Part shown: positions 39,538 through 47,577 of the stretch, in pieces
Numbering within the stretch: position 1 is the stretch's first letter
Layout of the letters: each line of letters starts with the position of its first letter
Source of the DNA: Mucilaginibacter hurinus
GTDB taxonomy: Bacteria > Bacteroidota > Bacteroidia > Sphingobacteriales > Sphingobacteriaceae
DNA length: 64,000 nucleotides
NCBI RefSeq assembly: GCF_003324525.1
Contig: NZ_QGDC01000006.1
Coordinates: forward strand, 243,833-307,832
Direction of reading: 5' to 3'
The notes under the pieces: generated by a model
The model's database searches: none
What the model was told of the DNA's origin: nothing
The model's input: the letters and a program-made list of their open reading frames with translations, nothing else
Made by a program: the position numbers and the translations under genes

Positions 39538-40176
39538 ATGGAAGAAACTGTAAAACTTGTTAACCGGTGGGCTGAATTTAGAAAGGTTTATGCGAACGGG
39601 ACCTTGGAGGAGTTTTACCGGTTTGAATTGGCTAAACGGGATACTGGTGCATTGGCATCAGAGCATATAAAGGGGAATGACCCGCAGAGTACTGACAACC
39701 GGTTTATGAAAGTAATTGCCCGCCTTCATCTGTCGTACAACGTTTACCTTCGTATTGCATTAAAAGACACGCCATTAGCTGCTATCGAGAAGTTTTCTTT
39801 TCTGGCCGCGTTAAACGTTATTGGCGAGAGTAATAAAACACAGGTAATTAATTATGCCATGATGGAGATGTCTACCGGCAGCGATATTTTAAATCGCCTT
39901 ATCAAGGATCAGTTTATTACCCAACGAAACGATCCTGGCGATAAACGATCAAAGCTGATTAAGATTACAGAAAAAGGTTTTGAGGTTCTGCAACAATGTT
40001 TTGAAAGAACGGCCATGGTAAGAAGCGTTTTATTGGAAGGCCTTACTGAAGATGAAGAGAAAATATGCGTACAGATATTGTACCCTATTCAGGAAAAGCA
40101 CACAAAGCTGGCAGTAGAAAATAAAAATAAAACCATCGAAGAGATACTGCAATTACAAAAGCTAAGTACCAACTAA
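39538..40176 (+). CDS. MarR-type winged-helix transcriptional regulator
   Basis: 212 residues, longer than a typical 150-residue MarR because of a 60-residue N-terminal extension. The winged helix spans about 80-155: FSFLAALNVIGESNKTQVINYAMMEMSTGSDILNRLIKDQFITQRNDPGDKRSKLIKITEKG, where DPGDKRSKLIKIT is the MarR wing. It would bind as a dimer to a palindromic operator and respond to a small ligand. Its target is not evident; the carbohydrate genes on the opposite strand are convergent and 6 kb from their promoter. A -7-like TATTTTTG lies at 39487-39494 and a terminator at 40194. Confidence 0.82.
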   Translation: MEETVKLVNRWAEFRKVYANGTLEEFYRFELAKRDTGALASEHIKGNDPQSTDNRFMKVIARLHLSYNVYLRIALKDTPLAAIEKFSFLAALNVIGESNKTQVINYAMMEMSTGSDILNRLIKDQFITQRNDPGDKRSKLIKITEKGFEVLQQCFERTAMVRSVLLEGLTEDEEKICVQILYPIQEKHTKLAVENKNKTIEEILQLQKLSTN

Positions 40177-40193
40177 TCCAGGACACTTAATTC

Positions 40194-40234
40194 AAAAGGT
40201 CAAGCATCGCCTGTAGAGACGCTTGACCTTTTTT
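40194..40234. terminator. Bidirectional terminator
   Basis: AAAAGGTCAAGC (40194-40205) and GCTTGACCTTTT (40221-40232) are perfectly complementary around a 15-base loop. It separates the MarR-type gene from the convergent lipoprotein gene and serves both. Confidence 0.9.
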
Positions 40235-40237
40235 AAT

Positions 40238-41515
40238 TTATGGGATGTTAACCCAAATAAACTTGGGACGATAGGTATCAACGTTATTATAAACATCGGC
40301 AAAGGTATTGCCGTTTAGGTTATATGAAAGCAGATATGTTGTGGCGCCATTTTTTATGTGTGGATGCAAAAACGCATTATAAGTGACATTGGTGTTGGGG
40401 TCTGATATGGTGTGTATCAGCGTTTCACATTCCCATGGTCCAACTGGGCTTGCAGCTTCGTAAGAATATATTTTCTTACCCATATCTTCCTGTGTTATAA
40501 GACGGTACTTAGACCCTATTTTAATCACACTGAATTGGGGGGAAAGCAATAAGTCAGACAATACCCCACCTGCTAGTTTTTTCATGATGCCCGTTGTGTT
40601 TCCTGATCCTGAAAATGTGCTACTACCATAAACAGGTGAGTAAGTTGGAGCTGGGCCGTATCCGGTGAAATAAGCCTTAGTGCCGTTAATATTGGATGAA
40701 GGCACTCTGTATGCTTTTGCTGCGTGCCACAAGCCATAAGGAGAGTAATCAATTTTATCAGATATATAAATGTAGTTATTGGTGCCGTCTTCCATTAGCG
40801 AAGTCCCAAATATCGTCTCTTTAGTAGCAGACAACGGCATTGTAAATACTGACGTTTTTGTGGAATTTATATTTGATACTGTTGCTGTTAAAGCGTTAAG
40901 TCCGCTTACTGAGAAAGTGAACAAATCTGTGCCAATGGTAGAATATCCGCCACCTGCGATTCCCTGAAATTTGGTGAAATAAATGTAAAGATTATCACCA
41001 CTAATGGTGGCATCTCCCGGCCAGTACCAGGTTTTTGCGGTACCTGAAAGATATTCGTTGCCTGTTTTTGCGGGCGGCCACCACATCCATGATACCGGGT
41101 CGACACCCATTCCTACTACTGTTATCCACGTATTCGGGGTAACCGAGGTGTTTTGTATCATAAAAGTGTTGGGGTTCATACTTGAGCTAGGCCTCCAACG
41201 GTGCGGATGCGTAGCGTCGGGCGGATTCACATACCCCACAAAAGTGTCCCCGAACATCCACAATATTTTTCCGCCGCCTAATGGTATAGAGTAGGTCGCA
41301 TCAGCACCTGTCCACTGGCTGGTAGTTGTATTACCACGCGTAAAATGGGTGTTGTACGTGGTAGCAATACTTGAAAACGTAGCCGGAGAGCAGGTTATGG
41401 CGTTAGTTTTTTTTGGGGCGGAGTCAATCGGCGAGCCTTTTTTTAGCCCATCCTTCTTACAGGCTGATAAACTTGCAGCAGCCAGTAATGCAATTAACAT
41501 TCTTCTCTTCTTCAT
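40238..41515 (-). CDS. Secreted lipoprotein, predicted DUF4185/DUF5005-like beta-propeller
   Basis: 425 residues with a lipoprotein signal peptide, lipobox LSAC near residue 19. The mature protein is rich in Trp, Gly and Asn, with repeated strand-turn units such as KILWMFGDTFVGYV, TWYWPGDATISGDNLYIYFTK and KYRLITQEDMGKKIYSYEA, consistent with a five-bladed glycosidase-like propeller; DWFGDT-type FGDTFVG is typical of DUF4185. These proteins are usually surface-anchored and thought to bind or cleave glycans, but no catalytic residues can be assigned. Last gene of the leftward carbohydrate set, 67 bases after the six-hairpin protein. The family name is a judgement from pattern. Confidence 0.65.
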   Translation of the reverse strand: MKKRRMLIALLAAASLSACKKDGLKKGSPIDSAPKKTNAITCSPATFSSIATTYNTHFTRGNTTTSQWTGADATYSIPLGGGKILWMFGDTFVGYVNPPDATHPHRWRPSSSMNPNTFMIQNTSVTPNTWITVVGMGVDPVSWMWWPPAKTGNEYLSGTAKTWYWPGDATISGDNLYIYFTKFQGIAGGGYSTIGTDLFTFSVSGLNALTATVSNINSTKTSVFTMPLSATKETIFGTSLMEDGTNNYIYISDKIDYSPYGLWHAAKAYRVPSSNINGTKAYFTGYGPAPTYSPVYGSSTFSGSGNTTGIMKKLAGGVLSDLLLSPQFSVIKIGSKYRLITQEDMGKKIYSYEAASPVGPWECETLIHTISDPNTNVTYNAFLHPHIKNGATTYLLSYNLNGNTFADVYNNVDTYRPKFIWVNIP

Positions 41516-41582
41516 GATGTTTGTTTAAATGGTTTATAATTTATTGTTTGTTCACATTGGTATTTAAATTAAGATGTTAAAA

Positions 41583-43904
41583 TTATTCAGCAGTCATTAT
41601 GGTTTTTCCGTCGGTGTAAGTAAGTGTATAGTATTTGCCACCGTAAAGAACATGGTGCACCTTTCCGGTAAAATCAAAAGTTTGCGTAGGTTGTAACGCC
41701 CCGCCTTGAATTTCAGGGCGGAAGCCAATAAACGCTTTCAATAATACCTGCGAAAACTCTATTCCGGCTACTGACTCACGGTTATGCCACCCCCTTTCAG
41801 GTATACGCACACGTGCCTTTCTATTAAACTTGTTATCGCCCCAAAGTTCGTGCGACTGTGACCAGCAACCTTCATAGGTAACAGGCGCTACACTTTTATA
41901 AAACTTAAACGCTTTATTAGTATAACCCATTTGCGCGAAAGCATCTATTGTCCCTGATGGCCACGCATCAAAAGCACCAAGCGGGCCATGATCGGGCCTG
42001 TCTGAATATTTTGCGGCACCATCTTTTAACGATAAGGCGCGCATCCACGTGTCTGTTAGCAATTCTTCTTCAATAAAACTAACCATCTCGTTGCGCATAG
42101 TGGGCGATAGATCCTTACTTAGGTATTTGCCGAAGTACATATTGTCAAGTATATGGCGTACTTCCACTTTCTTATTATTAGGGAATAAAGTGTGCCAAAT
42201 GCCATTGCCTGCATATAACTTAAATAAACGCTGCTTCATTTCATCAGCATCCTTGTTAAGCGTTGCGGCTATTTGGGGTTGACCCATATACTCCCTGAAT
42301 TTGGCGGTTTCGCGCAGCATCCATACGTAGGCTGCGTTAAACGAAGGGATAACATGGATATACGTAGGTACGCATTCCAACACATTCCATGGGTCGTTTC
42401 CAAAATCGCCCAAACGGTATATATCATCTGTAGCGCCTGGCTGTCCGTAAATAGACACTTTTTTCCAATTGTATGAATAGTCTGTAAGGTGATCTATAAC
42501 TTTTTTGCCATCAATTACCTCATCTAAAAGCGCATAATCTTTTGTAATGGTAATATATGACCGTATAAGTTGAAACAGAGCCCAGTAATTAGCTACATAG
42601 CCATTACCTACTCCTTTACCCGTATAGTTATCCTGTCCAAAGAATTTGCTTGGATCTATGTGTATAAACCCTCTAAGTTGCTCTTTCATTGATACAGGGT
42701 CCAGCAAAGCCCAGATATCTGACCAACACGTGGCATCCCAGTAAAAGGTAACCGTTGCACCCCAACGAGGTCCGCCTGTTAAAAATACCCGCTTGTTTGC
42801 AGGTAGGTTGGTGTTAAGCAGATACAAAGCGGTAAGCGGCCCTGTATAGTAGACTTTGCTTACGGCTTTATCGTTTGTCTCCAAAACAGGAAAAGTTCCT
42901 GAAAATAAACTGTTATTTGGCTTAAACATCTCTTGCCAGCGCCATTTCCACAGCATTTGTATATCCGCAAACGTTGTCTTAAAACTGTTTAACCATTTAT
43001 CTAGATTAGCCGTTACATAGGCTTTGTTGCTCCCATACGTCATGAAAAATCTAATCTTCTTTACTTCACCTGGTTTTAATTTCAGGTTCCAGTAAGCCGT
43101 TCCACCACTATTGTGGGGCGTTAAATTGTCCGGCGGGTCTACCAGGCCGAAACCTGTTATGGCGCCGGTTTCAGTATCGCCTATTATAAGCCGGCTATTA
43201 GAGGATGAAATGACGCGATATTTGCTGCTTTTTAAAATTTCTATGTCTGACGGCCATACAGGCTTAACTACCTTGCTCGAATCAAAGTCCGGATTATTTG
43301 GTTCAGCTGCAATCGTCTTAGCGTGGCTTACTGGCAGGCCAATGTTGGCTATCACATTAGTGATTTCGTCGCTGCGTACATTGGTTTTACCATGCAAGGT
43401 TGGATAGGGGTAGCCCCACGGCCAATCGTCTTGCGGGTACTGACTGATAAATCCTATCAAGTCCTGTTCGATAGTATAGGTCTGGCTTTTTTTTGTTGTG
43501 TTTGTAATGGTCACCTCCCACATTATAGCATCCTTCTCAGGCACCATTTTAACCGAAGTGTTCAATTTGTAAGTAGGCATTGAGGTTTGTCTTAACGCTT
43601 GCCATGGATACCAGCGAAACAACTGTGCGCGCGGGGATTTGCCATTTATACGTGTAACGCCAGTATGGTAGCCGCCACTGTACGGTGCTGACGTAAACCA
43701 GCTTACCGAGGTCATATCCCGGTTAACGAGTGCTTGCCCTCTGAAATTACGTATGGAGGGGGGCATAGATATAGTATCGGCATTTATCCATATCCCTGAT
43801 ACTTCCTCTAGTGTAGGTATACTTTTAGTTATGGATTTGCTCTGTTGGCCATAGCCGCTAAGACTGATGCACGCAACAAAAAATAATAAAAGTGATTTTT
43901 TCAT
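41583..43904 (-). CDS. Secreted six-hairpin glycosidase-like protein
   Basis: 773 residues from ATG 43904, where a signal peptide begins (MKKSLLLFFVACISLSGYGQQ); an upstream in-frame start at 43967 would put 21 extra residues before the signal. The C-terminal half has the aromatic helical pattern of an (alpha/alpha)6 barrel, with RWGATVTFYWDATCWSDIWAL, GPLGAFDAWPSGTIDAF and YEGCWSQSHELWGDNKF; the N-terminal half is a beta-sandwich as in GH15/GH63/GH65-like enzymes. The acidic residues in these blocks are candidate catalytic groups. Substrate and GH family unknown. It follows the solute-binding-like gene with a possible overlap of open frames, so it is in the same leftward operon. Confidence 0.72.
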   Translation of the reverse strand: MKKSLLLFFVACISLSGYGQQSKSITKSIPTLEEVSGIWINADTISMPPSIRNFRGQALVNRDMTSVSWFTSAPYSGGYHTGVTRINGKSPRAQLFRWYPWQALRQTSMPTYKLNTSVKMVPEKDAIMWEVTITNTTKKSQTYTIEQDLIGFISQYPQDDWPWGYPYPTLHGKTNVRSDEITNVIANIGLPVSHAKTIAAEPNNPDFDSSKVVKPVWPSDIEILKSSKYRVISSSNSRLIIGDTETGAITGFGLVDPPDNLTPHNSGGTAYWNLKLKPGEVKKIRFFMTYGSNKAYVTANLDKWLNSFKTTFADIQMLWKWRWQEMFKPNNSLFSGTFPVLETNDKAVSKVYYTGPLTALYLLNTNLPANKRVFLTGGPRWGATVTFYWDATCWSDIWALLDPVSMKEQLRGFIHIDPSKFFGQDNYTGKGVGNGYVANYWALFQLIRSYITITKDYALLDEVIDGKKVIDHLTDYSYNWKKVSIYGQPGATDDIYRLGDFGNDPWNVLECVPTYIHVIPSFNAAYVWMLRETAKFREYMGQPQIAATLNKDADEMKQRLFKLYAGNGIWHTLFPNNKKVEVRHILDNMYFGKYLSKDLSPTMRNEMVSFIEEELLTDTWMRALSLKDGAAKYSDRPDHGPLGAFDAWPSGTIDAFAQMGYTNKAFKFYKSVAPVTYEGCWSQSHELWGDNKFNRKARVRIPERGWHNRESVAGIEFSQVLLKAFIGFRPEIQGGALQPTQTFDFTGKVHHVLYGGKYYTLTYTDGKTIMTAE

Positions 43905-43959
43905 GTTCTGTAAACTATAAAATCGCGTTTTTACATAAATCTGCTTGACATACAATTTA

Positions 43960-45093
43960 TTATCCATTAAATATTTTCCTATAGTCGCTGTTTAGTTTCC
44001 TTACTACTATGTCTGCCGGGCCGTCTTCTACTAAATACTCGTGTATAAGATCGCCCACCAGTTCCTGAAACTTGGGCCAAAGTGGTACCTGTGGCCGTAC
44101 ATATGCCGAAGCTATAGTAGGCAGTATTGGTGAAAAAAAGTATTCGGAGTATGTGTTGTCCTGCTTGGCGGTCCACGCCGATAGTTGCCCCGGCTGGCCG
44201 CCTTCTGCTACATAGCAGGTTGATTGGTATTGGGGGTGGCAAATCCATTGCAAATAAGTGGCAGCTTCGGCAATATGTTTGCTGTTTGATGATACGGCTA
44301 TACCCGCCCCCCCTAAAACGCTGTGTGTTTTTCCGGGAATATGCGCGTATTTTAGCTGCTTGCCTCCACAGTCTGCTACGGTGTAATTAATATATGCAAA
44401 AGCGAGCGGGCTATATACTATATCGTTTGACGATGCCATGTGGTTGTACAACTTAATAGGGTTCCAATTAACGCTATCGGGGTGCGATGCATTCTTTATA
44501 GCCCTTATTAAGTGTAATACTTCAATACCTGCCTTAACAGAAATTAGTTCGCTGCTATTTTGGGCAACAGGATTTCCTGTTTGGGCAGCTAAGGTTAAAA
44601 AAATGCAGTTGCAATCAGTAGGGCAAAGCGCTGTTGCTATAAACTGCTTTCGGGCCTTAACAAAATCAGATAAACCTAACACATCTTGCCAAGTGGTGGG
44701 CAATAATGTGTGGTTTAACAAATCGGGACGGTATGCGGCTGTTTGGCAAGCTGCATCAATTGGCAATGCATACTGCTTACCCTGGTAGTTGTAACTGATA
44801 AATGATGGCCCAACACTTTCGGCCCTATATAGTGCCAGTTGACTTTCTGCCAGGTAATCATTAAGGTCTACCAGGCATCCTGAGTTATTTACCGTGCCCA
44901 TGTGCGGATGATCAATAATAAGGAGGTCATAATTAACGGCAAGTTCCTCTACAGATACGTCGCCAAAATCCTTAAGTGTACGGCGGTGCCAGTTTACATG
45001 TACATCAGCTTGCTTTAAATACCTCTCGGTAGAAGCCTCAAGCGGTGCGTATCCACGTGGATGATCCCAGGTAATGCCGGCCAATTCAATCAT
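43960..45093 (-). CDS. Solute-binding-protein-like protein without signal peptide
   Basis: 377 residues. The fold pattern is that of family 1 extracellular solute-binding proteins: alternating alpha/beta units, YDLLIIDHPHMGTV, YALPIDAACQTAAYRPDLL, TWQDVLGLSDF and GGAGIAVSSNSKHIAEAATYLQWI. The start MIELAGITWDHPRGYAPLEAS goes straight into the first strand; no signal peptide, lipobox or upstream in-frame extension is visible, so the protein should stay in the cytoplasm. No ABC permease or ATPase gene is near. It is 2 bases downstream of the mannonate dehydratase gene. A cytoplasmic sugar- or uronate-binding role is inference. Confidence 0.78.
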   Translation of the reverse strand: MIELAGITWDHPRGYAPLEASTERYLKQADVHVNWHRRTLKDFGDVSVEELAVNYDLLIIDHPHMGTVNNSGCLVDLNDYLAESQLALYRAESVGPSFISYNYQGKQYALPIDAACQTAAYRPDLLNHTLLPTTWQDVLGLSDFVKARKQFIATALCPTDCNCIFLTLAAQTGNPVAQNSSELISVKAGIEVLHLIRAIKNASHPDSVNWNPIKLYNHMASSNDIVYSPLAFAYINYTVADCGGKQLKYAHIPGKTHSVLGGAGIAVSSNSKHIAEAATYLQWICHPQYQSTCYVAEGGQPGQLSAWTAKQDNTYSEYFFSPILPTIASAYVRPQVPLWPKFQELVGDLIHEYLVEDGPADIVVRKLNSDYRKIFNG

Positions 45094-45095
45094 AA

Positions 45096-46142
45096 CTATA
45101 GTGGTTTTATACGTTCAAGGGTTCGTAATATGCCTTTTAGATAGCCCGCTGTCATGCTGCGGCTTCGTTCGCACCATTGCCCGTCGCCTATTATACGTGG
45201 CACGTGACCCGGTATTATCAGTCCTTTAAAACCAACCTCTCTGAATTTTTGCAGCACGGTTATCGGGTCGTAGTACCCGGGCATGTCAACAAAAACTTCG
45301 TGTAATTGCCCGTGGCCGGGCAACGCATTAGATATGGTTTGAAAATGGACATAAAATATCTTATTCTGTTTGCCGTAATGGTCTATTACATCCAAAACAT
45401 CCTCACCCATGGCAGCCCAATTACCCAGGCAAAATTCGCATCCGTGGTTGTCGCTCGGTACCAGGCTAAAAGCCTTATCGAAAGCCTCCCTTGAACGGAA
45501 CAACCGAGGGACTCCCCCAAGTGACGGAACTGGTGGATCTGTAGGGTGCAGGGCTATTTTTAACCCTACGGATTCAACTACCGGAATGATGTGCTCCAAA
45601 AAGTAATGATAGTACTCCCACATTTCGTTTTCTGAGTACACCCTGTCTAACAACAACGGCGCGTTTTCATAATCCTTCAGATTAATTGCCATGGACTCGG
45701 CACCGCCGCGCAGCTTGTATGTTACTGAGCTACGCAATACATCAGTAGGGTCCCAGTCATAACCAAAAATGGGCACGCCTACACGCGCGATGTTTTCCAG
45801 GGTACGCTGTACTTTTTCTATCTGCCTGTCGCGGTTGGGTTTGCCAAGCATGATGTCGCGGTAAAAGTCGCGTGGCAGGTTTTCAATGGCGTTTAACCTT
45901 AAGCCATAATCTTCCACACGGTTACGCAGTAACAATAACTCATTATATGACCATTCGCCATCGCCATGCAATGGCTGGTCCGCATGAGCTGTGTCAATTA
46001 ATGATGAACGATAAAAGTTCATTAATATGTCATCGACGCCGACTTGTTTAATAAAGCGAAGACGTTCGTCCTCAGGTTGTGAAAACGAGCCGAAGCCTAT
46101 TCTCATTGGCAGCTCATTAAAATCAATAGTAGGGTGTTGCAT
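45096..46142 (-). CDS. uxuA: Mannonate dehydratase (UxuA family)
   Basis: 348 residues. UxuA dehydrates D-mannonate to 2-keto-3-deoxygluconate in hexuronate breakdown. A TIM barrel of the xylose-isomerase-like group; likely metal ligands are seen in IALHPTDPP, EFCLGNWAAMG (Cys), FYVHFQ and GLIIPGHVP. The opening MRIGFGS and VDDILMNFYR match the family, and length is slightly below the E. coli enzyme. The other genes of the pathway (uxaC, kdgK, kdgA) are not in the window. The upstream SDR could be the fructuronate-reducing partner. Close relatives acting on other sugar acids exist, so the substrate is not certain. Confidence 0.85.
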   Translation of the reverse strand: MQHPTIDFNELPMRIGFGSFSQPEDERLRFIKQVGVDDILMNFYRSSLIDTAHADQPLHGDGEWSYNELLLLRNRVEDYGLRLNAIENLPRDFYRDIMLGKPNRDRQIEKVQRTLENIARVGVPIFGYDWDPTDVLRSSVTYKLRGGAESMAINLKDYENAPLLLDRVYSENEMWEYYHYFLEHIIPVVESVGLKIALHPTDPPVPSLGGVPRLFRSREAFDKAFSLVPSDNHGCEFCLGNWAAMGEDVLDVIDHYGKQNKIFYVHFQTISNALPGHGQLHEVFVDMPGYYDPITVLQKFREVGFKGLIIPGHVPRIIGDGQWCERSRSMTAGYLKGILRTLERIKPL

Positions 46143-46151
46143 AGTTATTGT

Positions 46152-46913
46152 TTAGTGAATTTCATTATAGCGGGGCAGCGTACTTAAACCGCCGTCAATT
46201 TTTATATCTATTCCGTTAACGAAGGCGGCATCGTCGCCCGCAAGGAGCAACGCAACGGCAGCCACCTCCTCGGGTTTACCCAAGCGCTCCATCGCATGCA
46301 TCATTACCGACTTGTCTAGCAATTCAGCGCCTTCCTCTTCAATTCGCTTTTGCAGCATTGGCGTGGCGATAGTTCCGGGGGATATAGAGTTAACCCTGAT
46401 ATTTTGTGCACCAAACTGTCCGGCTAGCTGGGTTGTCATGCTTAATAAAGCACCTTTAGCAGCTGCGTAGGCTGTCCAGTTATACCAGCTCCGGTGTGCT
46501 TGTGTAGACGACATATTGATAATACTGCCCGTTTTTTGCGCTAACATATGCGGCAACACATGTTTAATAAAACGATAGGCGCTGGTAAGATTGGTATTGA
46601 GCACCATGTTCCAGTCATCTTCATTCATCTCGGTGATGTTGCCACCTATTGCAACTGCAACATTATTTATCAGCACGTCTATTTTTTTATATTTAGTAAT
46701 TACCTGTTCTATCAACTGTTTAACATCCTCGGTGGAACGGACATCACAGTGTACAGCGAGCGCGTTAAGGCCTTTTGCCTCTTTTGCGCATTTTTCGTAG
46801 TCAATGTCGGCCATTATTACAAATGAGCCTTCGGCACAAAACAGTTTCGCGCAGGCCAGCCCAATGCCGTCGGCGGCGCCGGTTATCAGTGATATCTTAT
46901 CTTTTAATTTCAT
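46152..46913 (-). CDS. SDR family oxidoreductase
   Basis: 253 residues, classical short-chain dehydrogenase. The cofactor motif is TGAADGIG near residue 12, NNVAVAIGG is the NNAG-like motif, and the catalytic Ser, Tyr and Lys are in MSSTQAHRSWYNWTAYAAAKGAL. Asp36 after strand 2 (MADIDYEK) points to NAD(H) preference. As the first gene of an operon with mannonate dehydratase it may interconvert fructuronate and mannonate or oxidise a sugar to its acid; sequence cannot decide. It begins 40 bases downstream of a predicted transcription start. Confidence 0.88.
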   Translation of the reverse strand: MKLKDKISLITGAADGIGLACAKLFCAEGSFVIMADIDYEKCAKEAKGLNALAVHCDVRSTEDVKQLIEQVITKYKKIDVLINNVAVAIGGNITEMNEDDWNMVLNTNLTSAYRFIKHVLPHMLAQKTGSIINMSSTQAHRSWYNWTAYAAAKGALLSMTTQLAGQFGAQNIRVNSISPGTIATPMLQKRIEEEGAELLDKSVMMHAMERLGKPEEVAAVALLLAGDDAAFVNGIDIKIDGGLSTLPRYNEIH

Positions 46914-46946
46914 CTTGTCGAAATATGTAGATTAACAATTTAAAAT

Positions 46947-46999
46947 AACGATTTCGTTACAAAATTAACCTTATATTTGTAAATTACAACGAAATCGAT
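46947..46999 (-). promoter_or_regulatory. Consensus promoter and twin operator boxes of the uronate operon
   Basis: On the minus strand a TTG -33 element (46987-46989) is followed by exactly 19 bases and TAATTTTG (46960-46967), the complete Bacteroidota promoter. Two palindromic boxes of the form AACGAwwTCGtT overlap it: AACGATTTCGTT at 46947-46958 near the predicted start site, and AACGAAATCGAT at 46988-46999 over the -33 element, 41 bases apart. This layout suits repression by a dimeric regulator such as a LacI or GntR protein, which is not encoded nearby. Confidence 0.75.
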
Positions 47000-47238
47000 A
47001 TTTATTGTTGGTCCTAACCGTTACTATCATCGTACGTCGTCTGGAATAATGAAAGCAGATTAAATGATAATAAATAATTGCCAGCTAATTAGGCGCGTAA
47101 CTGTCCAGTTACAAGTAAAAGTTAATGAATATGCGGCGCTTTATCTATTAATGGCCAAGGAAATCATATGGATCGCAAGTCCGCAGGCGGGCGGATGCAT
47201 GGATAGTACGGATGATGAAGCTAGTTATGCCGCAAGCA

Positions 47239-47273
47239 AAAATCCCCGTAAATATTTAATTTACAGGGATTTT
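47239..47273 (-). terminator. Terminator of the truncated tRNA gene
   Basis: Arms 47239-47253 and 47259-47273 pair over 15 bases with one G-U pair around a 5-base loop, with A/T-rich flanks. It lies 10 bases beyond the 3' end of the tRNA fragment, read leftward, as expected for a tRNA transcript. Confidence 0.8.
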
Positions 47274-47282
47274 AAATTTACT

Positions 47283-47312
47283 TAGCGGAATGGACGGGAC
47301 TCGAACCATTCC
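47283..47312 (-). tRNA. tRNA 3'-end fragment, probable attachment site (element left end)
   Basis: Read leftward, the sequence holds the T-loop TTCGAGT, the T-stem 3' strand CCCGT and an acceptor 3' strand CCATTCC with G as discriminator, but the T-stem 5' strand is wrong (AATGG) and no anticodon or D arm follows on the other side. GGAATGG (47287-47293) and CCATTCC (47306-47312) form a perfect 7-base inverted repeat around the T-loop. The fragment is therefore not a functional tRNA. G73 would fit a serine tRNA, but identity cannot be fixed. Confidence 0.65.
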
Positions 47313-47577
47313 AACAATGCGTTGTATTACAGCTATTTATATTTTCGAAAACCTATTAGTCACCGCGAAGGTCACGAGTTAACTTTGAGGTAATTTGAGT
47401 TGATTTAAAGAACTTTTTGTAAATCAAATATACGATTTTGACCTGAACTTTCGGTCATAGTTCTTGAAAGTTTATAGGATAAATGAACGAATATGATAGT
47501 TGAACTGCAGTTAATACATAAATTTACATTTATGCAATTTTAGAAATACAGATTTATGTATTTGCATATCATTCAAA
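47313..47577. other. AT-rich left end of the integrated element, no gene
   Basis: 265 bases without a coding frame. The right part has inverted repeats CATAAAT (47517-47523)/ATTTATG (47528-47534) and AAATACA (47544-47550)/TGTATTT (47557-47563). The 13-mer GATTTATGTATTT (47551-47563) recurs before the parA-like gene at 48531-48543. No integrase gene is found here. Confidence 0.55.

Noticed and set aside
46971..46979. TATATTTG on the plus strand as a rightward promoter
   Set aside because: It matches the -7 consensus but has no -33 TTG at 19 bases and no gene downstream on that strand before the tRNA terminator.
47064..47285. 73-codon rightward frame between the uronate operon promoter and the tRNA fragment
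   Set aside because: It runs through the tRNA terminator hairpin, has no domain pattern and a biased end; more likely chance in non-coding DNA.
47283..47360. A complete tRNA gene on the minus strand
   Set aside because: T-loop and acceptor 3' strand are present, but the T-stem 5' strand does not pair and no anticodon or D arm can be folded upstream.
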